Shown: in pieces, positions 50,294 through 59,824 of the stretch
Position numbering within the stretch: the stretch's first letter is position 1
How the letters are laid out: every line of letters begins with the position of its first letter
Origin: a virus
IMG/VR virus record: IMGVR_UViG_3300048586_000179
Coordinates: 1 to 64,000 of that record
Reading direction: 5' to 3' (one strand)
Length of the DNA: 64,000 nt
Notes under the pieces: model-generated
The model's input: only the letters and a program-made list of their open reading frames with translations
What the model was told of the DNA's origin: nothing
Databases searched by the model: none
Position numbers and translations under genes: made by a program

Positions 50294-50883
50294 ACAAGCG
50301 CAGCACCCCAGATACCGAGGCTGGAATAGACGAGGGCGCGTCGACCTTCGACGCGCGCTGGGCTGAATTGGAGGAGCGCGAGGCGCGCGTCGCCGCGCGG
50401 GAGCGTGAGGTCGAACTCAGCACCCGCAGCCGGGCGCTCGATGACACCAGGCGCTACGAGCGCCCCTCGATGGACTACTACGCCCCGCCGAACCAGCTTC
50501 GGACGCCGGAGGATCCGGAATACCATTTCCGCTGGATCGCCGAGTATGTGAATGGCCAGCACATGCCGCGCAACGTGCAGACCCGCCTGCAGGAGGGTTA
50601 CGTTCGCGTCCGCATGGACGAGCTGCCGGAGGACTTCCTCGTTGACGAAGACCTGAAAGGGGACGGCTACGCGCGCACTGGCGGGCTGATCCTGATGCGT
50701 CTCCCCGTCTCCCGGAAGATGCAGCGTGATGCCTACTACCGCAAACGGTCTCAGGAACGGGCGAATTCCGTCGATGAGCTCCAAGGGGTGGCTGGCCGCA
50801 ACGCTGTCAGAGAAGACCGTGGAACGCGTTCCCTGACCGGGGCGGAGGCGGGCCGCGCCATTGCCACCATGAGCCAATCGTAA
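50290..50883 (+). CDS. unknown head-cluster protein
   Basis: 197 residues; ATGA overlap with the scaffold gene. A coiled coil (AELEEREARVAAREREVELS), then a structured part with DPEYHFRWIAEYVNGQHMPR, NVQTRLQEGYVRVRMDEL and TGGLILMRLPVSRKMQRDAYY. Recognised as a common neighbour of podovirus capsid genes; role unknown. Confidence 0.65.
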   Translation: MNKRSTPDTEAGIDEGASTFDARWAELEEREARVAAREREVELSTRSRALDDTRRYERPSMDYYAPPNQLRTPEDPEYHFRWIAEYVNGQHMPRNVQTRLQEGYVRVRMDELPEDFLVDEDLKGDGYARTGGLILMRLPVSRKMQRDAYYRKRSQERANSVDELQGVAGRNAVREDRGTRSLTGAEAGRAIATMSQS

Positions 50884-50893
50884 GGAGACAGAG

Positions 50894-51454
50894 ATGTCAG
50901 GTATGGGCTTCAGACTGGCCCGGTCGCAGGGGATGGAGGGGTCGACTGGCAACCTCAACGAATTCCCGATTGCTCCGGGCAACACCAACAAGATCTTCAG
51001 GGGCGACCTCGTCACGCTGAACGCCGGCAAGGTCGAGAGCACCGATGGTGGTGCTGGGGATAAGGTCCTCGGCATCTTCTGGGGGTGCAAATACGTCGCG
51101 CCGGACGGCTCGTTCGAGTTCCGTCCGATGTGGGACGGCGTCGCCGGCCGCAAGGACGTCCTGGCGATGGTCGCCGTGATGCCGGCAGGCGCGACCATGC
51201 TGGTTCGGGGTAAGCCCGGGGCCACCTATACCGATGCTGACGTGGGCACCCGCAAGGCTGCCGATGTCAGCGTGGCGGGTGACCCCCTGTCGGGCATGTC
51301 GCGGGCCACGCTCGGCGCTCCGGGGGCCACTGTGCCCACCGCCGCGCTGGTCGTCCTGCGCAAGGTCGACATCCCGGCGTCGCCGGCGGTGGAGGGTGAC
51401 TGGTTCGAGGTCGCCGTCGCCGCTGACAGCGCCGTCATGAACATTGGCGCATAA
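50894..51454 (+). CDS. putative head decoration protein
   Basis: 186 residues directly upstream of the capsid gene. Beta-rich: APGNTNKIFRGDLVTLNAG, KVLGIFWGCKYVAPDGSFEF, DVLAMVAVMPAGATMLVRG, EGDWFEVAVAADSAVMNIG. The layout matches small structural proteins (decoration or head-stabilising) next to HK97-type capsids. AAGGAGACAGAG precedes the ATG. Confidence 0.65.
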   Translation: MSGMGFRLARSQGMEGSTGNLNEFPIAPGNTNKIFRGDLVTLNAGKVESTDGGAGDKVLGIFWGCKYVAPDGSFEFRPMWDGVAGRKDVLAMVAVMPAGATMLVRGKPGATYTDADVGTRKAADVSVAGDPLSGMSRATLGAPGATVPTAALVVLRKVDIPASPAVEGDWFEVAVAADSAVMNIGA

Positions 51455-51466
51455 GGGGGGCCAAAC

Positions 51467-52375
51467 ATGTCAGCTATCAACAGAGCAGCCCTCCGGGAAC
51501 AGCTGTGGCCCGGAATTTTCGAGATCTTCGGTTCGACCTACTCGGACTACGAGGATCAGTACGGCTATGTCTTCACCACCCGGAAGTCGACCAAGGCCTA
51601 CGAAGAGTACGTGATGGAGAGCATGTTCGGCCTGGCCCCGCCCAAGGCTGAAGGCGCTCCGATCATCTTCGACGAGGCGGCTGAGGTCTGGAAGGGCCGG
51701 GTCGAGATGAACGCCTACGCGTTGGGCTTCATCGTCACCCGCGAAGCGGTGAACGACAACCAGTACTTCGACCTGGTGCCGCGCTACACCCGCGCCCTGA
51801 AACGGTCCATGAAGATCACCAAGGAAGTCCGCGCCGCGGCCTTCGTGGATGCGGTCTTCACCACCTCGACCACCGGTGACGGCAAGCCGATCTGCGCGGT
51901 GGATCACCCGCTCCGCAACGGTGAAGTCCTCGCCAACCGCCCGGCCGCCGCTGCCGACCTGAACGAGACCTCGCTCGAGGCCGCGATCATCCAGATCGGC
52001 GAATTCGTGGACGAGCGTGGCCTGCGGATTGCGGTGAACGCCCGCCGGATGGTGGTGCCGAACTCCCTGCAGTTCACCGCCGAGCGTCTGATGAAGACGA
52101 CCGGCGCGCGGGTGGGCACGGCCGACAACGACGTCGCGGCGATCCACACGCTGGGGATGGTCCCGGAGGGCTATCGGATCAACAACTACCTGTCCGACCC
52201 GGCGGCGTGGTTCCTGATGACGGACGTGGACGAGGGCATGACCCACTGGGATCGTGAACCCCTCGACCTCGAAGAAGGGGACGGGTCGGAGACCCAAACG
52301 ATGCGGGTCATGGCCTACGAGCGCTATGCCTTCTCGTGCATGGACCCCCGCTCGATCTTCGGCGTGCCTGGCTGA
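51467..52375 (+). CDS. major capsid protein (Mu gpT-like, HK97 fold)
   Basis: 302 residues. WPGIFEIFGSTYSDYEDQY, AYALGFIVTREAVNDNQYFD, ITKEVRAAAFVDAVFTT, then PICAVDHPL and INNYLSDPAAWFLMTDV follow the Mu-like major head protein family, which has the HK97 fold. Length is typical. A strong terminator-like hairpin follows at 52404, as expected for the most expressed gene of the operon. Confidence 0.85.
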   Translation: MSAINRAALREQLWPGIFEIFGSTYSDYEDQYGYVFTTRKSTKAYEEYVMESMFGLAPPKAEGAPIIFDEAAEVWKGRVEMNAYALGFIVTREAVNDNQYFDLVPRYTRALKRSMKITKEVRAAAFVDAVFTTSTTGDGKPICAVDHPLRNGEVLANRPAAAADLNETSLEAAIIQIGEFVDERGLRIAVNARRMVVPNSLQFTAERLMKTTGARVGTADNDVAAIHTLGMVPEGYRINNYLSDPAAWFLMTDVDEGMTHWDREPLDLEEGDGSETQTMRVMAYERYAFSCMDPRSIFGVPG

Positions 52376-52403
52376 TCGCGCTCCCTGGCGCGTGAGGAAG
52401 TTC

Positions 52404-52436
52404 CGGGGGTCGTCCGTCAGGGCGGCCCCCGTTGTC
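52404..52436 (+). terminator. hairpin after the capsid gene
   Basis: CGGGGGTCGTCC-GTCA-GGGCGGCCCCCG, 12 pairs including two T.G, followed only by TTGTC. Probably a partial terminator or 3'-end stabiliser. Confidence 0.6.
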
Positions 52437-52451
52437 AACTTGGAGGGCAGG

Positions 52452-53090
52452 ATGGAGACGGGCTTCACCTTTGCGGATGTCTATGACGATGTGGTCGCGC
52501 GGGCCGGTGGCGAGCAGTCAACAGCTGAGGACGTGATCCGGGTCCGGCGCGGTCTGAGGCTGCTCCTGGAGAGGTGGGAGGCCAAGGGCTTCAACACCTG
52601 GCGCATCCGGATGCTGCGTGTCGTCGCGGTCGGTGGCCAACCCTTCATTCGTCTCCCTGCCTGCGTCGACGACATCATCCATGTCGTCCATGTGCGCGGT
52701 GGTGAGCTGACCCGCATCCCGCCTGACAAGTACATGACCATCGGCCCCAAGGACCGGACCGGGTCGCCGGGCGAATACTGGCTGGCGCGGGAGGAGTGCC
52801 CCAAGCTCTACCTCAACCCGACCGGCAACGGTGACCAGCTTGAAGTCTGGTACGTCGAGCGGCCGGCGGATTTCACCGCGGCGGCGGCCAACATGTCCGA
52901 CGTGCCGGGCCGGTGGCTCGAAGCCATGATCCTCGGGTTGGCACTGGACCTGGCGCGTAAGCGCCCGGGGGATGGCGGGCAGTACAATGAGGGGCTGATC
53001 CAGCGGCTTGCGGGCGAGGCCGCAGAGGCGGAGGATATCGCCATGCGTGCGGACCGCGACCGTTCGCGCTTTCGGTACAGGATCGCTTGA
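52452..53090 (+). CDS. P22 gp4-like head-tail adaptor
   Basis: 212 residues from METGFTFADVYDDVV (GGAGGGCAGG before the ATG at 52452). LLLERWEAKGFNTWRIRMLR, FIRLPACVDDIIHVVHVRGG, YLNPTGNGDQLEVWYVERP and a C-terminal helix match the tail accessory factor family, which forms the ring below the portal in short-tailed phages. Confidence 0.75.
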   Translation: METGFTFADVYDDVVARAGGEQSTAEDVIRVRRGLRLLLERWEAKGFNTWRIRMLRVVAVGGQPFIRLPACVDDIIHVVHVRGGELTRIPPDKYMTIGPKDRTGSPGEYWLAREECPKLYLNPTGNGDQLEVWYVERPADFTAAAANMSDVPGRWLEAMILGLALDLARKRPGDGGQYNEGLIQRLAGEAAEAEDIAMRADRDRSRFRYRIA

Positions 53091-53416
53091 TGGCCACGTT
53101 CAGGTCCTTCCCATCCCACCTGAAGCCGATGCGAGGGCGCGGCCTGATCACCTGTGCCAGATCTGGCTTCCTGCGCTTCCCCGATGACATCGTGGAGGTG
53201 GACGGTATGCCCATGGCCAAGGACAAGGCCGACTTCTACGGTGCCTTCGGCACCGACCACCCGCAGGATCACGCTCAGCCGGAGATCGGGGGTGATCCGA
53301 AGCCGGTGCGCTTTGGTGGGCTTGATGAAGCGCGCTCGAAAAGTGACCTGTCCATCAGTGACCAGGAAATCCTCGCCTCGATCCGCGAGAACCGTCCTCC
53401 AAGACCGGGGTTCTGA
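53090..53416 (+). CDS. small unknown tail-region protein
   Basis: 108 residues, TGATG overlap at the start. FPSHLKPMRGRGLITCARSG and GMPMAKDKADFYGAFGTDHP look structured; the C-terminus is acidic with SISDQEILASIRENRPPRPG. Not recognised. Confidence 0.6.
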   Translation: MATFRSFPSHLKPMRGRGLITCARSGFLRFPDDIVEVDGMPMAKDKADFYGAFGTDHPQDHAQPEIGGDPKPVRFGGLDEARSKSDLSISDQEILASIRENRPPRPGF

Positions 53417-53419
53417 TCC

Positions 53420-54070
53420 ATGACCTATGACCAGCTCATCGCCTATGCCCCGCTCGCCCTGATCGCCAAGAACAGGGACACTGTGGCCGAGATGCCCAAC
53501 ATCGTGCGGCGGGCGCAGGGCTACCTGGTCGCCCGTCTCGACCACGACCTTTTCCGGATGATGCAGCCTTCAGCCCCGATCGGGGCGAATGGTGTGATCG
53601 ACACGTCGAGCTTCACCGGCGACATCCTCGAGATCAGGTCGGTGGCGGTCGAGGTCAGCCCCGGGTCCTGGCTGCCGCTTCTGCGGCGCAGCGAAGAGAT
53701 GCTGATCGCGCTCCACTCTGATGCCCCGGTGGGCCAGCCGCGCTTCTATGCGGTCATGGCCTCCGGTGCGGTGCAGGTCTTCCCTGCGCCGGGCGTGACC
53801 GGCCTGGTGGCCCGGGTCACCGCGAACGTGTCGCCGCCAGTTCTTAGTGCGATTGTGCAGACCAACATCATCAGCGAGCAGTTCCCTGAGCTCTTCGAGT
53901 TCGCCGCGACGATGGAGGCTGCGATCTTCAACATCGACCCAGCAACGACCGAACTCTACCGGGGGCGGGTGGCCGAGACGCTGCAGGTGGCCAACAGCCA
54001 GATCTCGCGCCGCACGCGCGACGAGAGCGCGCAGCGCACGGTCGAGACGCGCAACATCACGGGGGCATGA
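53420..54070 (+). CDS. putative adaptor / head-completion protein
   Basis: 216 residues: N-terminal helices (MPNIVRRAQGYLVARLDHDL), a beta core (ILEIRSVAVEVSPGSWLPLL; RFYAVMASGAVQVFPAPGV) and a C-terminal helix (ELYRGRVAETLQVANSQISR). This alpha-beta-alpha outline is that of connector proteins in short-tailed phages. Not matched to a single family. Confidence 0.65.
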   Translation: MTYDQLIAYAPLALIAKNRDTVAEMPNIVRRAQGYLVARLDHDLFRMMQPSAPIGANGVIDTSSFTGDILEIRSVAVEVSPGSWLPLLRRSEEMLIALHSDAPVGQPRFYAVMASGAVQVFPAPGVTGLVARVTANVSPPVLSAIVQTNIISEQFPELFEFAATMEAAIFNIDPATTELYRGRVAETLQVANSQISRRTRDESAQRTVETRNITGA

Positions 54071-54438
54071 GCATGAACTGTTCTCTGCGTCACGATATCA
54101 GCCTGGTCCGCGGCGACACCTTCACCCTCTTCGTCGGCTTGTCGGCGGGCTGGGAAGACATCTCGGCCAATCCTGCCCTCTGGGAGGGACGGCTGGTGTT
54201 CCGGCTTCGTCAGGACGATGCCCTACCCGAGATCGTGGCGGTGACGGCCGTTCCTGAGCCGGTCGCGGACCCCGACCCACGCTTTGCTGGCATCGACTTC
54301 CTTCTCAACTTCTCCATGACGCCAGTGCAGACGGAGAGCCTTCCGGCCTGGCCGGTGGTATGCTTTGCGGAAATCAGGACGCTCGATGGCAGCCAGGTGC
54401 GGCGACTGTTCGAGGGGAATGTCAGGAAGAGGGATTGA
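54067..54438 (+). CDS. beta-sandwich-like tail protein
   Basis: 123 residues from ATG 54067 (or 54073); ATGA overlap. RHDISLVRGDTFTLFVGLS and VCFAEIRTLDGSQVRRLFEG resemble small phage baseplate or BppU-like N-terminal domains that attach receptor-binding proteins. Upstream of the fibre genes. Confidence 0.65.
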   Translation: MSMNCSLRHDISLVRGDTFTLFVGLSAGWEDISANPALWEGRLVFRLRQDDALPEIVAVTAVPEPVADPDPRFAGIDFLLNFSMTPVQTESLPAWPVVCFAEIRTLDGSQVRRLFEGNVRKRD

Positions 54439-54440
54439 GC

Positions 54441-55313
54441 ATGAACGCCTCGGCCACCGTCATCGAGCAGAAGCCACAGCTCATCGTGGTTTTCGACGGC
54501 CCCCGGGGGCTACCTGGTGGCCCCGGCTCCCCTGGTGCCCCTGGCACCCCGGGTCGCTCCATCATCGTGCGTGGTCCGTGGAACAACCAGATCGAGTATG
54601 GCCCCGGGGATGCCGTCACCTCCCGCTCGCTTGCCAGCCCGGGCCTCACATCCCTCTGGATCGTCAGGGATGGAGGGAACCCGACCATTGGCCGCGCGCC
54701 GCACGAGGAGCCGAGCGAGTGGTCCGAGGTCTCGGCCGGTGGCGACAGCGCCGGCGGCGCGGTCTATCGTGTGGACCAGGTGGGCCATCCCTTCACGATG
54801 ATCGGCGAGCCGGTGGCGAAGTCCGAGGCGACGGGGCGCTATGAGCTGGCCGACGCCCGTAGCAAGGACCTTCTCGCGATCGGTGTCGTCTGCGACATCC
54901 CGGGCCCGAACGAGTTCGCCATCCAGACCAGCGGCCGGGTGAAGCACACGGGTGGCCTCCTGATCTTCGATCCGGTCCCGCCCGCCGGGCGAGCCTCGGC
55001 TGACTGGATCCCGGGGCGCGTCTATTACCTCTCGACCCGTCCGGGCATGTACGAAGCTGACCAGCCCAGCGCGCCGGGGGCTTACTTCCAGCCGGTCGTC
55101 GTTCCTGTCTCGCCCACCGAATTCGTGATCCTGAGCTGGGGTCCGGAGAACCTGGACACGCCAGTTGACATTCCTGCCGTCGAGACCGCGCTGGGCGTGG
55201 TGCCTGGGCGGGAGGGTCAGCTCTGGTATCGCAGGATCGATAACCCTGGCCTTTACGTCGCGCTCTGGGACGAGACCCGGACGCGCCTGATGTGGGTGCA
55301 GGCGAATGGCTGA
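54441..55313 (+). CDS. tail fibre protein with collagen-like segment
   Basis: 290 residues. Residues ~20-39 are Gly-X-Y repeats (GPRGLPGGPGSPGAPGTPG), a short collagen-like trimerising stalk. Then a carbohydrate-binding-like module (VRGPWNNQIEYGPGDAVTS) and beta-rich domains. Ends with VALWDETRTRLMWVQANG. Structural, host recognition. Confidence 0.75.
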   Translation: MNASATVIEQKPQLIVVFDGPRGLPGGPGSPGAPGTPGRSIIVRGPWNNQIEYGPGDAVTSRSLASPGLTSLWIVRDGGNPTIGRAPHEEPSEWSEVSAGGDSAGGAVYRVDQVGHPFTMIGEPVAKSEATGRYELADARSKDLLAIGVVCDIPGPNEFAIQTSGRVKHTGGLLIFDPVPPAGRASADWIPGRVYYLSTRPGMYEADQPSAPGAYFQPVVVPVSPTEFVILSWGPENLDTPVDIPAVETALGVVPGREGQLWYRRIDNPGLYVALWDETRTRLMWVQANG

Positions 55314-56088
55314 CAAGCGCGGGCTGGTCGCAGCCTACCCCTTCGCTGCCCAGACGCCAGAGACTTACGAGCCGCGCAATGAGGAGCGCTTCCGGGCGCA
55401 GATGGCGCAGGCCAACGCCGAGATCAACGACCGGCTTGCCACCATCGAGACCGAGGTGGATGCGGTCCAGGAGGGGCTTGCGGCGATCCCGCCGCCCCCG
55501 GTCGTGCCAGACTTCGCCACCGAGCCAGAGGCGATTGCCGGGACCGACCCCGACACCATCATTTCGCCCGCCACTCTTTCGGCGGTCCTGGCCACGCTTA
55601 CCGAGCTACTTCTCCCGCCCGGGGCCATCATGTACTTCGCCGGGGATGCGCCGGCCGGGTGGCTTAACTGCGATGGCACGGCGGTGACATCGACCTATCC
55701 GGCGCTGCGGGCCTACCTGATCGCCGCAGGCAGTCCCTACGGATCCTCGGGATCGGACCCGCGCCTGCCGGACCTGCGCGGCGAGTTCATCCGGGGTGCC
55801 GACCTCGGGCGTGGAGTGGATGCCGGTCGGGTCTTCGGCTCGGCGCAGCTCGACCAGATCCAGCGTATCACCGGCCAGCTGAACCAGATCCAGTTCATCG
55901 GCGGCGGGCAGGAAACCATTGGCGCCCTTCGTCGCGGCGCAGGGACGGCTTCCGCGATCTGGCAGGGGGCCACCAGCGTGAACCGCAGCACGCAGATCAA
56001 CTTCGACACTGACTTTGACGCCACGATCCGCGATGGTGAGGAAACCCGGCCGCGCAACGTATCCTTGCGGGCGTGCATCAAGACTTGA
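55306..56088 (+). CDS. tail collar-domain fibre protein
   Basis: 260 residues. An N-terminal helix (EERFRAQMAQANAEINDRLA) leads to the phage collar motif at about 100-170: GAIMYFAGDAPAGWLNCDG, TYPALRAYL, DPRLPDLRGEFIRGAD and GRG, shared with T4 gp12 and many fibres. The C-terminus ends PRNVSLRACIK, typical of collar proteins. Overlaps the previous gene by 8 bases. Confidence 0.85.
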   Translation: MADKRGLVAAYPFAAQTPETYEPRNEERFRAQMAQANAEINDRLATIETEVDAVQEGLAAIPPPPVVPDFATEPEAIAGTDPDTIISPATLSAVLATLTELLLPPGAIMYFAGDAPAGWLNCDGTAVTSTYPALRAYLIAAGSPYGSSGSDPRLPDLRGEFIRGADLGRGVDAGRVFGSAQLDQIQRITGQLNQIQFIGGGQETIGALRRGAGTASAIWQGATSVNRSTQINFDTDFDATIRDGEETRPRNVSLRACIKT

Positions 56089-56098
56089 GGAGGGGCCG

Positions 56099-56359
56099 AT
56101 GAACAAGAAGGTGACGCCGGTCAAGCCGGGAGCCAAGAAGCCACCTTCCGGGCGGGTCTATTCGACCTACGACCAGGAGTACCAGAAGGACCCCGCATAC
56201 ATCAAAAAGCAGGTCATCCGGAACCGTGACCGCCGTAAGGCGCAGGAGGAAGGTCGGGTCAAGAAGGGCAGCGGCAAGGATGTGCACCACGTCAACGGGG
56301 CCGCCAACGGCGGCCCGACGCGGGTCATCTCGGCCTCGAAGAACAGGAGCATGAAATGA
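56099..56359 (+). CDS. small HNH-like protein
   Basis: 86 residues, strongly basic. GKDVHHVNGAANGG followed by ISASKNRS resembles the DVHH...N of small phage HNH-fold proteins, but without a full zinc-binding or catalytic set. GAGGAGGGGCCG precedes the ATG. Inserted between fibre genes; may be structural, or a relic endonuclease. Confidence 0.6.
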   Translation: MNKKVTPVKPGAKKPPSGRVYSTYDQEYQKDPAYIKKQVIRNRDRRKAQEEGRVKKGSGKDVHHVNGAANGGPTRVISASKNRSMK

Positions 56360-59274
56360 GCCTGCAGTTCCCGATCCCGCAGTTCATCGGACAGGCTGTC
56401 CGCTACCAGGGGCAGACCTGGCTCTGGGATGGTGTGGGCTGGCACATCGACGACACGGCCAACCGCATCGATCTGGCGACGGTCCCGGCCTATCTTGGGC
56501 AGTTCGTCTACAAGCTGCCGAACAGCCTGCCCCTGCCGACCTTCATCAGCCTGTCCGACCCGGACATCTATGGCGCGACCTTCGTCCTGTCGGCCGTCGC
56601 CCCCTTCGAGGGCGTCAAGGTCTACAAGAACGGCGAGCTGATGGTCATGGACGATGGCAGTGGCACGCTCGGCCAGTATGTCGTCAACCGGGCAGCCAAC
56701 CGGATCGAGTTCCTGCCCCCGGGGCTGGTCGTCCAGGACGTCATCACCGTCGGGATCCTCACGCCCTCGGACAGTCTTGCGCCCGGCCGGGTGAACATCG
56801 AGGAGATCAAGGATCTCGATACCGACTGGGTGACGAACCCGGGAAGCCCGACGACCGGAATGGTGAACGGCGTGCGCCGCACCTTCGATCTTCTGGTTGA
56901 TGTGGCGGGGGTCGGCCAGCAGTTCGCCGTCATCGCAAAAGCCTCAGACCTCGCGGTCTTCGTCGGAGGCGTGCGGCAGCGTCCCGGCATCGATTACAGC
57001 GTGACCGGTTCGGAGCTGACGATGACCGTCGCGCCGGTGGCTGGCGTGCCCTTCTGGGCGCTCTGGTATCAGCCGGCGGGATCGGGTGGCGGCGCGGGCG
57101 TAAGCCCGCCGCAGCCCCCGCAGGACACGCGCCTGAGCCTCTACGGCTGGCGTCCGGGGTCTGGCCTGCAGTGGGAGGATGCCAGGGGCATTGCGCTCAC
57201 GGTGGCCAACGCGGCCGCCCGCACGGCGCTGCGCGCCGATGTCGACATCCTGCCGGGCTCACTTGTCCTGCAGGCGGACACGCAGGATCTCTGGCGCTGG
57301 AGTGGGGCGGCCTGGGTGCGCTACCTCGATGCCGGCACGATCGCCGCGCCGCTGGGTGGTCGGATGCAGCAGCTTCGCTCGTCCACCGCGCTGCAGCGCC
57401 CCGCGGCTGACAGCGGCCTGCCCGGCCAGATCTGGATCAACCTGGCTGACCGGACGCTGGGCTACTTCGATGATGGGAGTGATCCGGTCGATCTGATCGG
57501 CCTCGATGCGAACGGCCATGTTCTGGGGGCTTTCTTGAACCCCGCCCTTCGCACCTTCGGATTGCCGGGCACCGGGTCCCTGGTGATCTCCGACTGGAAT
57601 GACGCGCACCTCGGCGGCACCGCGCCGGTCCGGGCCCCAGCCGGGTCAGCCAACCGCCCACCGGGGACCGACCTGGCTTATGCCGGCACCTACATCGCCA
57701 TGGGCGACGCGAACACCGGCGTCCTGACGGCCATGTCCCCAGATGGAAACACGGTCTACGTCCGTCCGCGCTCGGGTGGGGTGTGGGGATCGTGGATCCA
57801 GGTCAACTCCCCCGGCCTCGACATCTCCTCGGCCATGCTCAGGGCCAACAACCTGAGCGACGTGAACTCGAAGCCCGCAGGGCGGAACAACCTCGAGGTG
57901 CTGTTCAACCCGCGCACGGTCTATGCGGGCGATCTGGATGCGCTCGACGAGACCGGCCTCTACCCCCTCGGGATCGGCGTCACGAATGGCTGGGTGAATG
58001 ACGGCACCGGCGCCGGCGGCGAGGCCACGGTTGGGGATGCGGTCCTCCACATCGAGACTGGCGGGGCTCTGGCCTATCAGCTCGGCTTCAACGTGATCCC
58101 GACCGGCCCAGCGGCGAAGCCGCTGCGGCTGCGCTTCATGGTGGGGCCGACAACCTGGACGCCTTGGGCCAGCATCCTGACGGCGGACGAGGTGACCGCG
58201 GCCATCCAGGCGTTCGGCTACGCCCGGCAGATGGGTGACAAGGATGCCGACGCGGCCGGTCTGGTGACTGAGTTCTTCCGAGCGACCGCCGGGGCGCCCG
58301 GGGGTGAGAGCTGGCACACGCTGATGATGTCCCGCGCACTCGATGCGGCGGGCGCGCAGATCGCCGTGCGTGACGGGGGAACCAACCGTGCCAGGCTGGC
58401 CTGGCGGCACCGCGGCGGTGCGGTATGGGCCACCTGGGCCGAGGGACAGCCGATCCTGTCCGGCACCACGGCCCAGCGCCCCACAACCGGCCTGGTGCCA
58501 GGCCTCTGCTACTTCGACACCACCCTGCAGCGCCCGGTCTATGTGAACGCGGCCGGGGATGGCTGGATCGACCCGACGCCGGACATCCCGCCCGGCACGG
58601 TGATCAGCGACACCGCACCGCTCGCCCCCGAGCCCGGGCAGCTTTGGTTCAAGCCCTCCGCACCGGTCGGCCTCTATGTCTGGTACGATGACGGTGACAG
58701 CAGCCAGTGGGTGCAGGCTGGTGGCGGCGCGCTGCCGCCCTTTGCGTCAACCGCCGAGGCGCGAGCGGGCGCCATCACTGACAAGGTCATGTCTCCGGCG
58801 CTGGTGCAGGCGCGAGTGGGCCAGCAAGCCATAGATGCCGCAGGAAAACTAAACCTGACATTCGATGAGGTTCCAAACGAGGCGAACGAAATCAACCTTC
58901 TGCTCAATGGCGTGGCCGTCAGTGCTGGTAGCGTCATGTCCTTCGACTTTTCTGGTGCGCCGACTGCCCGGGCTTTTTCGGGGCGCAACCTCATGGCGGG
59001 CGCCTATTCCCCGCCTGTAGGCGATGACGATAACGCCCTCTTCGTCCTCGATAGCAACACGACGAACGCGCAAGGCTATGCCGGGTGCGTGCGGCTTGTC
59101 CGCGACGCGCGCGGCGGGTCTTGGTATGTCAGCGGCAGCTTGCGCCGCGCCACGTCTTCGATGCTGGTCTACTCTGGCGTTTTCAACATGCGTGGAGAGC
59201 AAAATGCCCTGCTGCGCCTGAACAGCACCATCGCCTTCACGGGCGGCAGTGCAAGAGTGCGGTGGCGCATCTGA
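56356..59274 (+). CDS. large tail fibre protein
   Basis: 972 residues. The N-terminus (LQFPIPQFIGQ...WLWDGVGW) is the same attachment module seen in the three short genes downstream. Then repeated beta modules with YVVNRAANRIEFLPPGL, GWVNDGTGAG and TLLTADEV-type fibre repeats, and several PGQ(I/L)W(I/F) segments. The C-terminal ~150 residues form a beta domain. No enzymatic site. Host-recognition fibre. Confidence 0.75.
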   Translation: MSLQFPIPQFIGQAVRYQGQTWLWDGVGWHIDDTANRIDLATVPAYLGQFVYKLPNSLPLPTFISLSDPDIYGATFVLSAVAPFEGVKVYKNGELMVMDDGSGTLGQYVVNRAANRIEFLPPGLVVQDVITVGILTPSDSLAPGRVNIEEIKDLDTDWVTNPGSPTTGMVNGVRRTFDLLVDVAGVGQQFAVIAKASDLAVFVGGVRQRPGIDYSVTGSELTMTVAPVAGVPFWALWYQPAGSGGGAGVSPPQPPQDTRLSLYGWRPGSGLQWEDARGIALTVANAAARTALRADVDILPGSLVLQADTQDLWRWSGAAWVRYLDAGTIAAPLGGRMQQLRSSTALQRPAADSGLPGQIWINLADRTLGYFDDGSDPVDLIGLDANGHVLGAFLNPALRTFGLPGTGSLVISDWNDAHLGGTAPVRAPAGSANRPPGTDLAYAGTYIAMGDANTGVLTAMSPDGNTVYVRPRSGGVWGSWIQVNSPGLDISSAMLRANNLSDVNSKPAGRNNLEVLFNPRTVYAGDLDALDETGLYPLGIGVTNGWVNDGTGAGGEATVGDAVLHIETGGALAYQLGFNVIPTGPAAKPLRLRFMVGPTTWTPWASILTADEVTAAIQAFGYARQMGDKDADAAGLVTEFFRATAGAPGGESWHTLMMSRALDAAGAQIAVRDGGTNRARLAWRHRGGAVWATWAEGQPILSGTTAQRPTTGLVPGLCYFDTTLQRPVYVNAAGDGWIDPTPDIPPGTVISDTAPLAPEPGQLWFKPSAPVGLYVWYDDGDSSQWVQAGGGALPPFASTAEARAGAITDKVMSPALVQARVGQQAIDAAGKLNLTFDEVPNEANEINLLLNGVAVSAGSVMSFDFSGAPTARAFSGRNLMAGAYSPPVGDDDNALFVLDSNTTNAQGYAGCVRLVRDARGGSWYVSGSLRRATSSMLVYSGVFNMRGEQNALLRLNSTIAFTGGSARVRWRI

Positions 59275-59275
59275 C

Positions 59276-59824
59276 ATGGCCATAAACTTCCCCAGCGCGC
59301 CGGTCGTCGGCCAGGTCTACCAGGCGGAGGATGTCGACTTCGTTTGGAACGGCACGCTCTGGGTGGTTCTGGCCCCGTCCAATGCGACCTTTGCCAGCAA
59401 GGCCGAGGCTGAGGCTGGGGCTAGGGATGACGTCTTTCTCTCCCCCCTTCGGGCGGATGAGGCGATTGCGGCGCTCCGGCAGACCCCGGACTATGATCTG
59501 CCGGCAGCGATCTGTCGGGCTTGGGTGCGCTTCAATGGTGAGACCAGCACGATCATCGCCAGCTTCAACGTGGCGAGCCTGGTGAATGACGGTGGCGTGG
59601 GTCGGACCCGCGTCACCTTTCAGAACCCGATGCCGGATGCCAATTACATCATCCTGCCCATGTCGCGCGGGATCACCAACCACAACCCCACCCAGATGGG
59701 CTTGTCCACGGCCGTGCAGAACGACCCAGCCTTCTGTCGCCTCATCACGGGCACGACCGGGGGCGGGAACCGTGCGGGTTTCAATGCGAACTCTGCCCTC
59801 TGCCATGTGAGTTTCTGGCGATGA
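59276..59824 (+). CDS. short fibre protein, paralogue 1
   Basis: 182 residues from MAINFPSAPVVGQVY (ATG 59276, 1 base after the previous stop). FVWNGTLWVVL, a helical DDVFLSPLRADEAIAAL and a beta C-terminal domain (RVTFQNPMPDANYIILPMSR) recur in the next two genes, so this is a tandem family. Probable fibre-tip alternatives or accessory fibres. Confidence 0.7.
   Translation: MAINFPSAPVVGQVYQAEDVDFVWNGTLWVVLAPSNATFASKAEAEAGARDDVFLSPLRADEAIAALRQTPDYDLPAAICRAWVRFNGETSTIIASFNVASLVNDGGVGRTRVTFQNPMPDANYIILPMSRGITNHNPTQMGLSTAVQNDPAFCRLITGTTGGGNRAGFNANSALCHVSFWR

Noticed and set aside
54441-55313. Collagen-like repeats as a horizontally acquired eukaryotic fragment
   Set aside because: Short Gly-X-Y stalks are common in phage fibres and need no transfer from a eukaryote.
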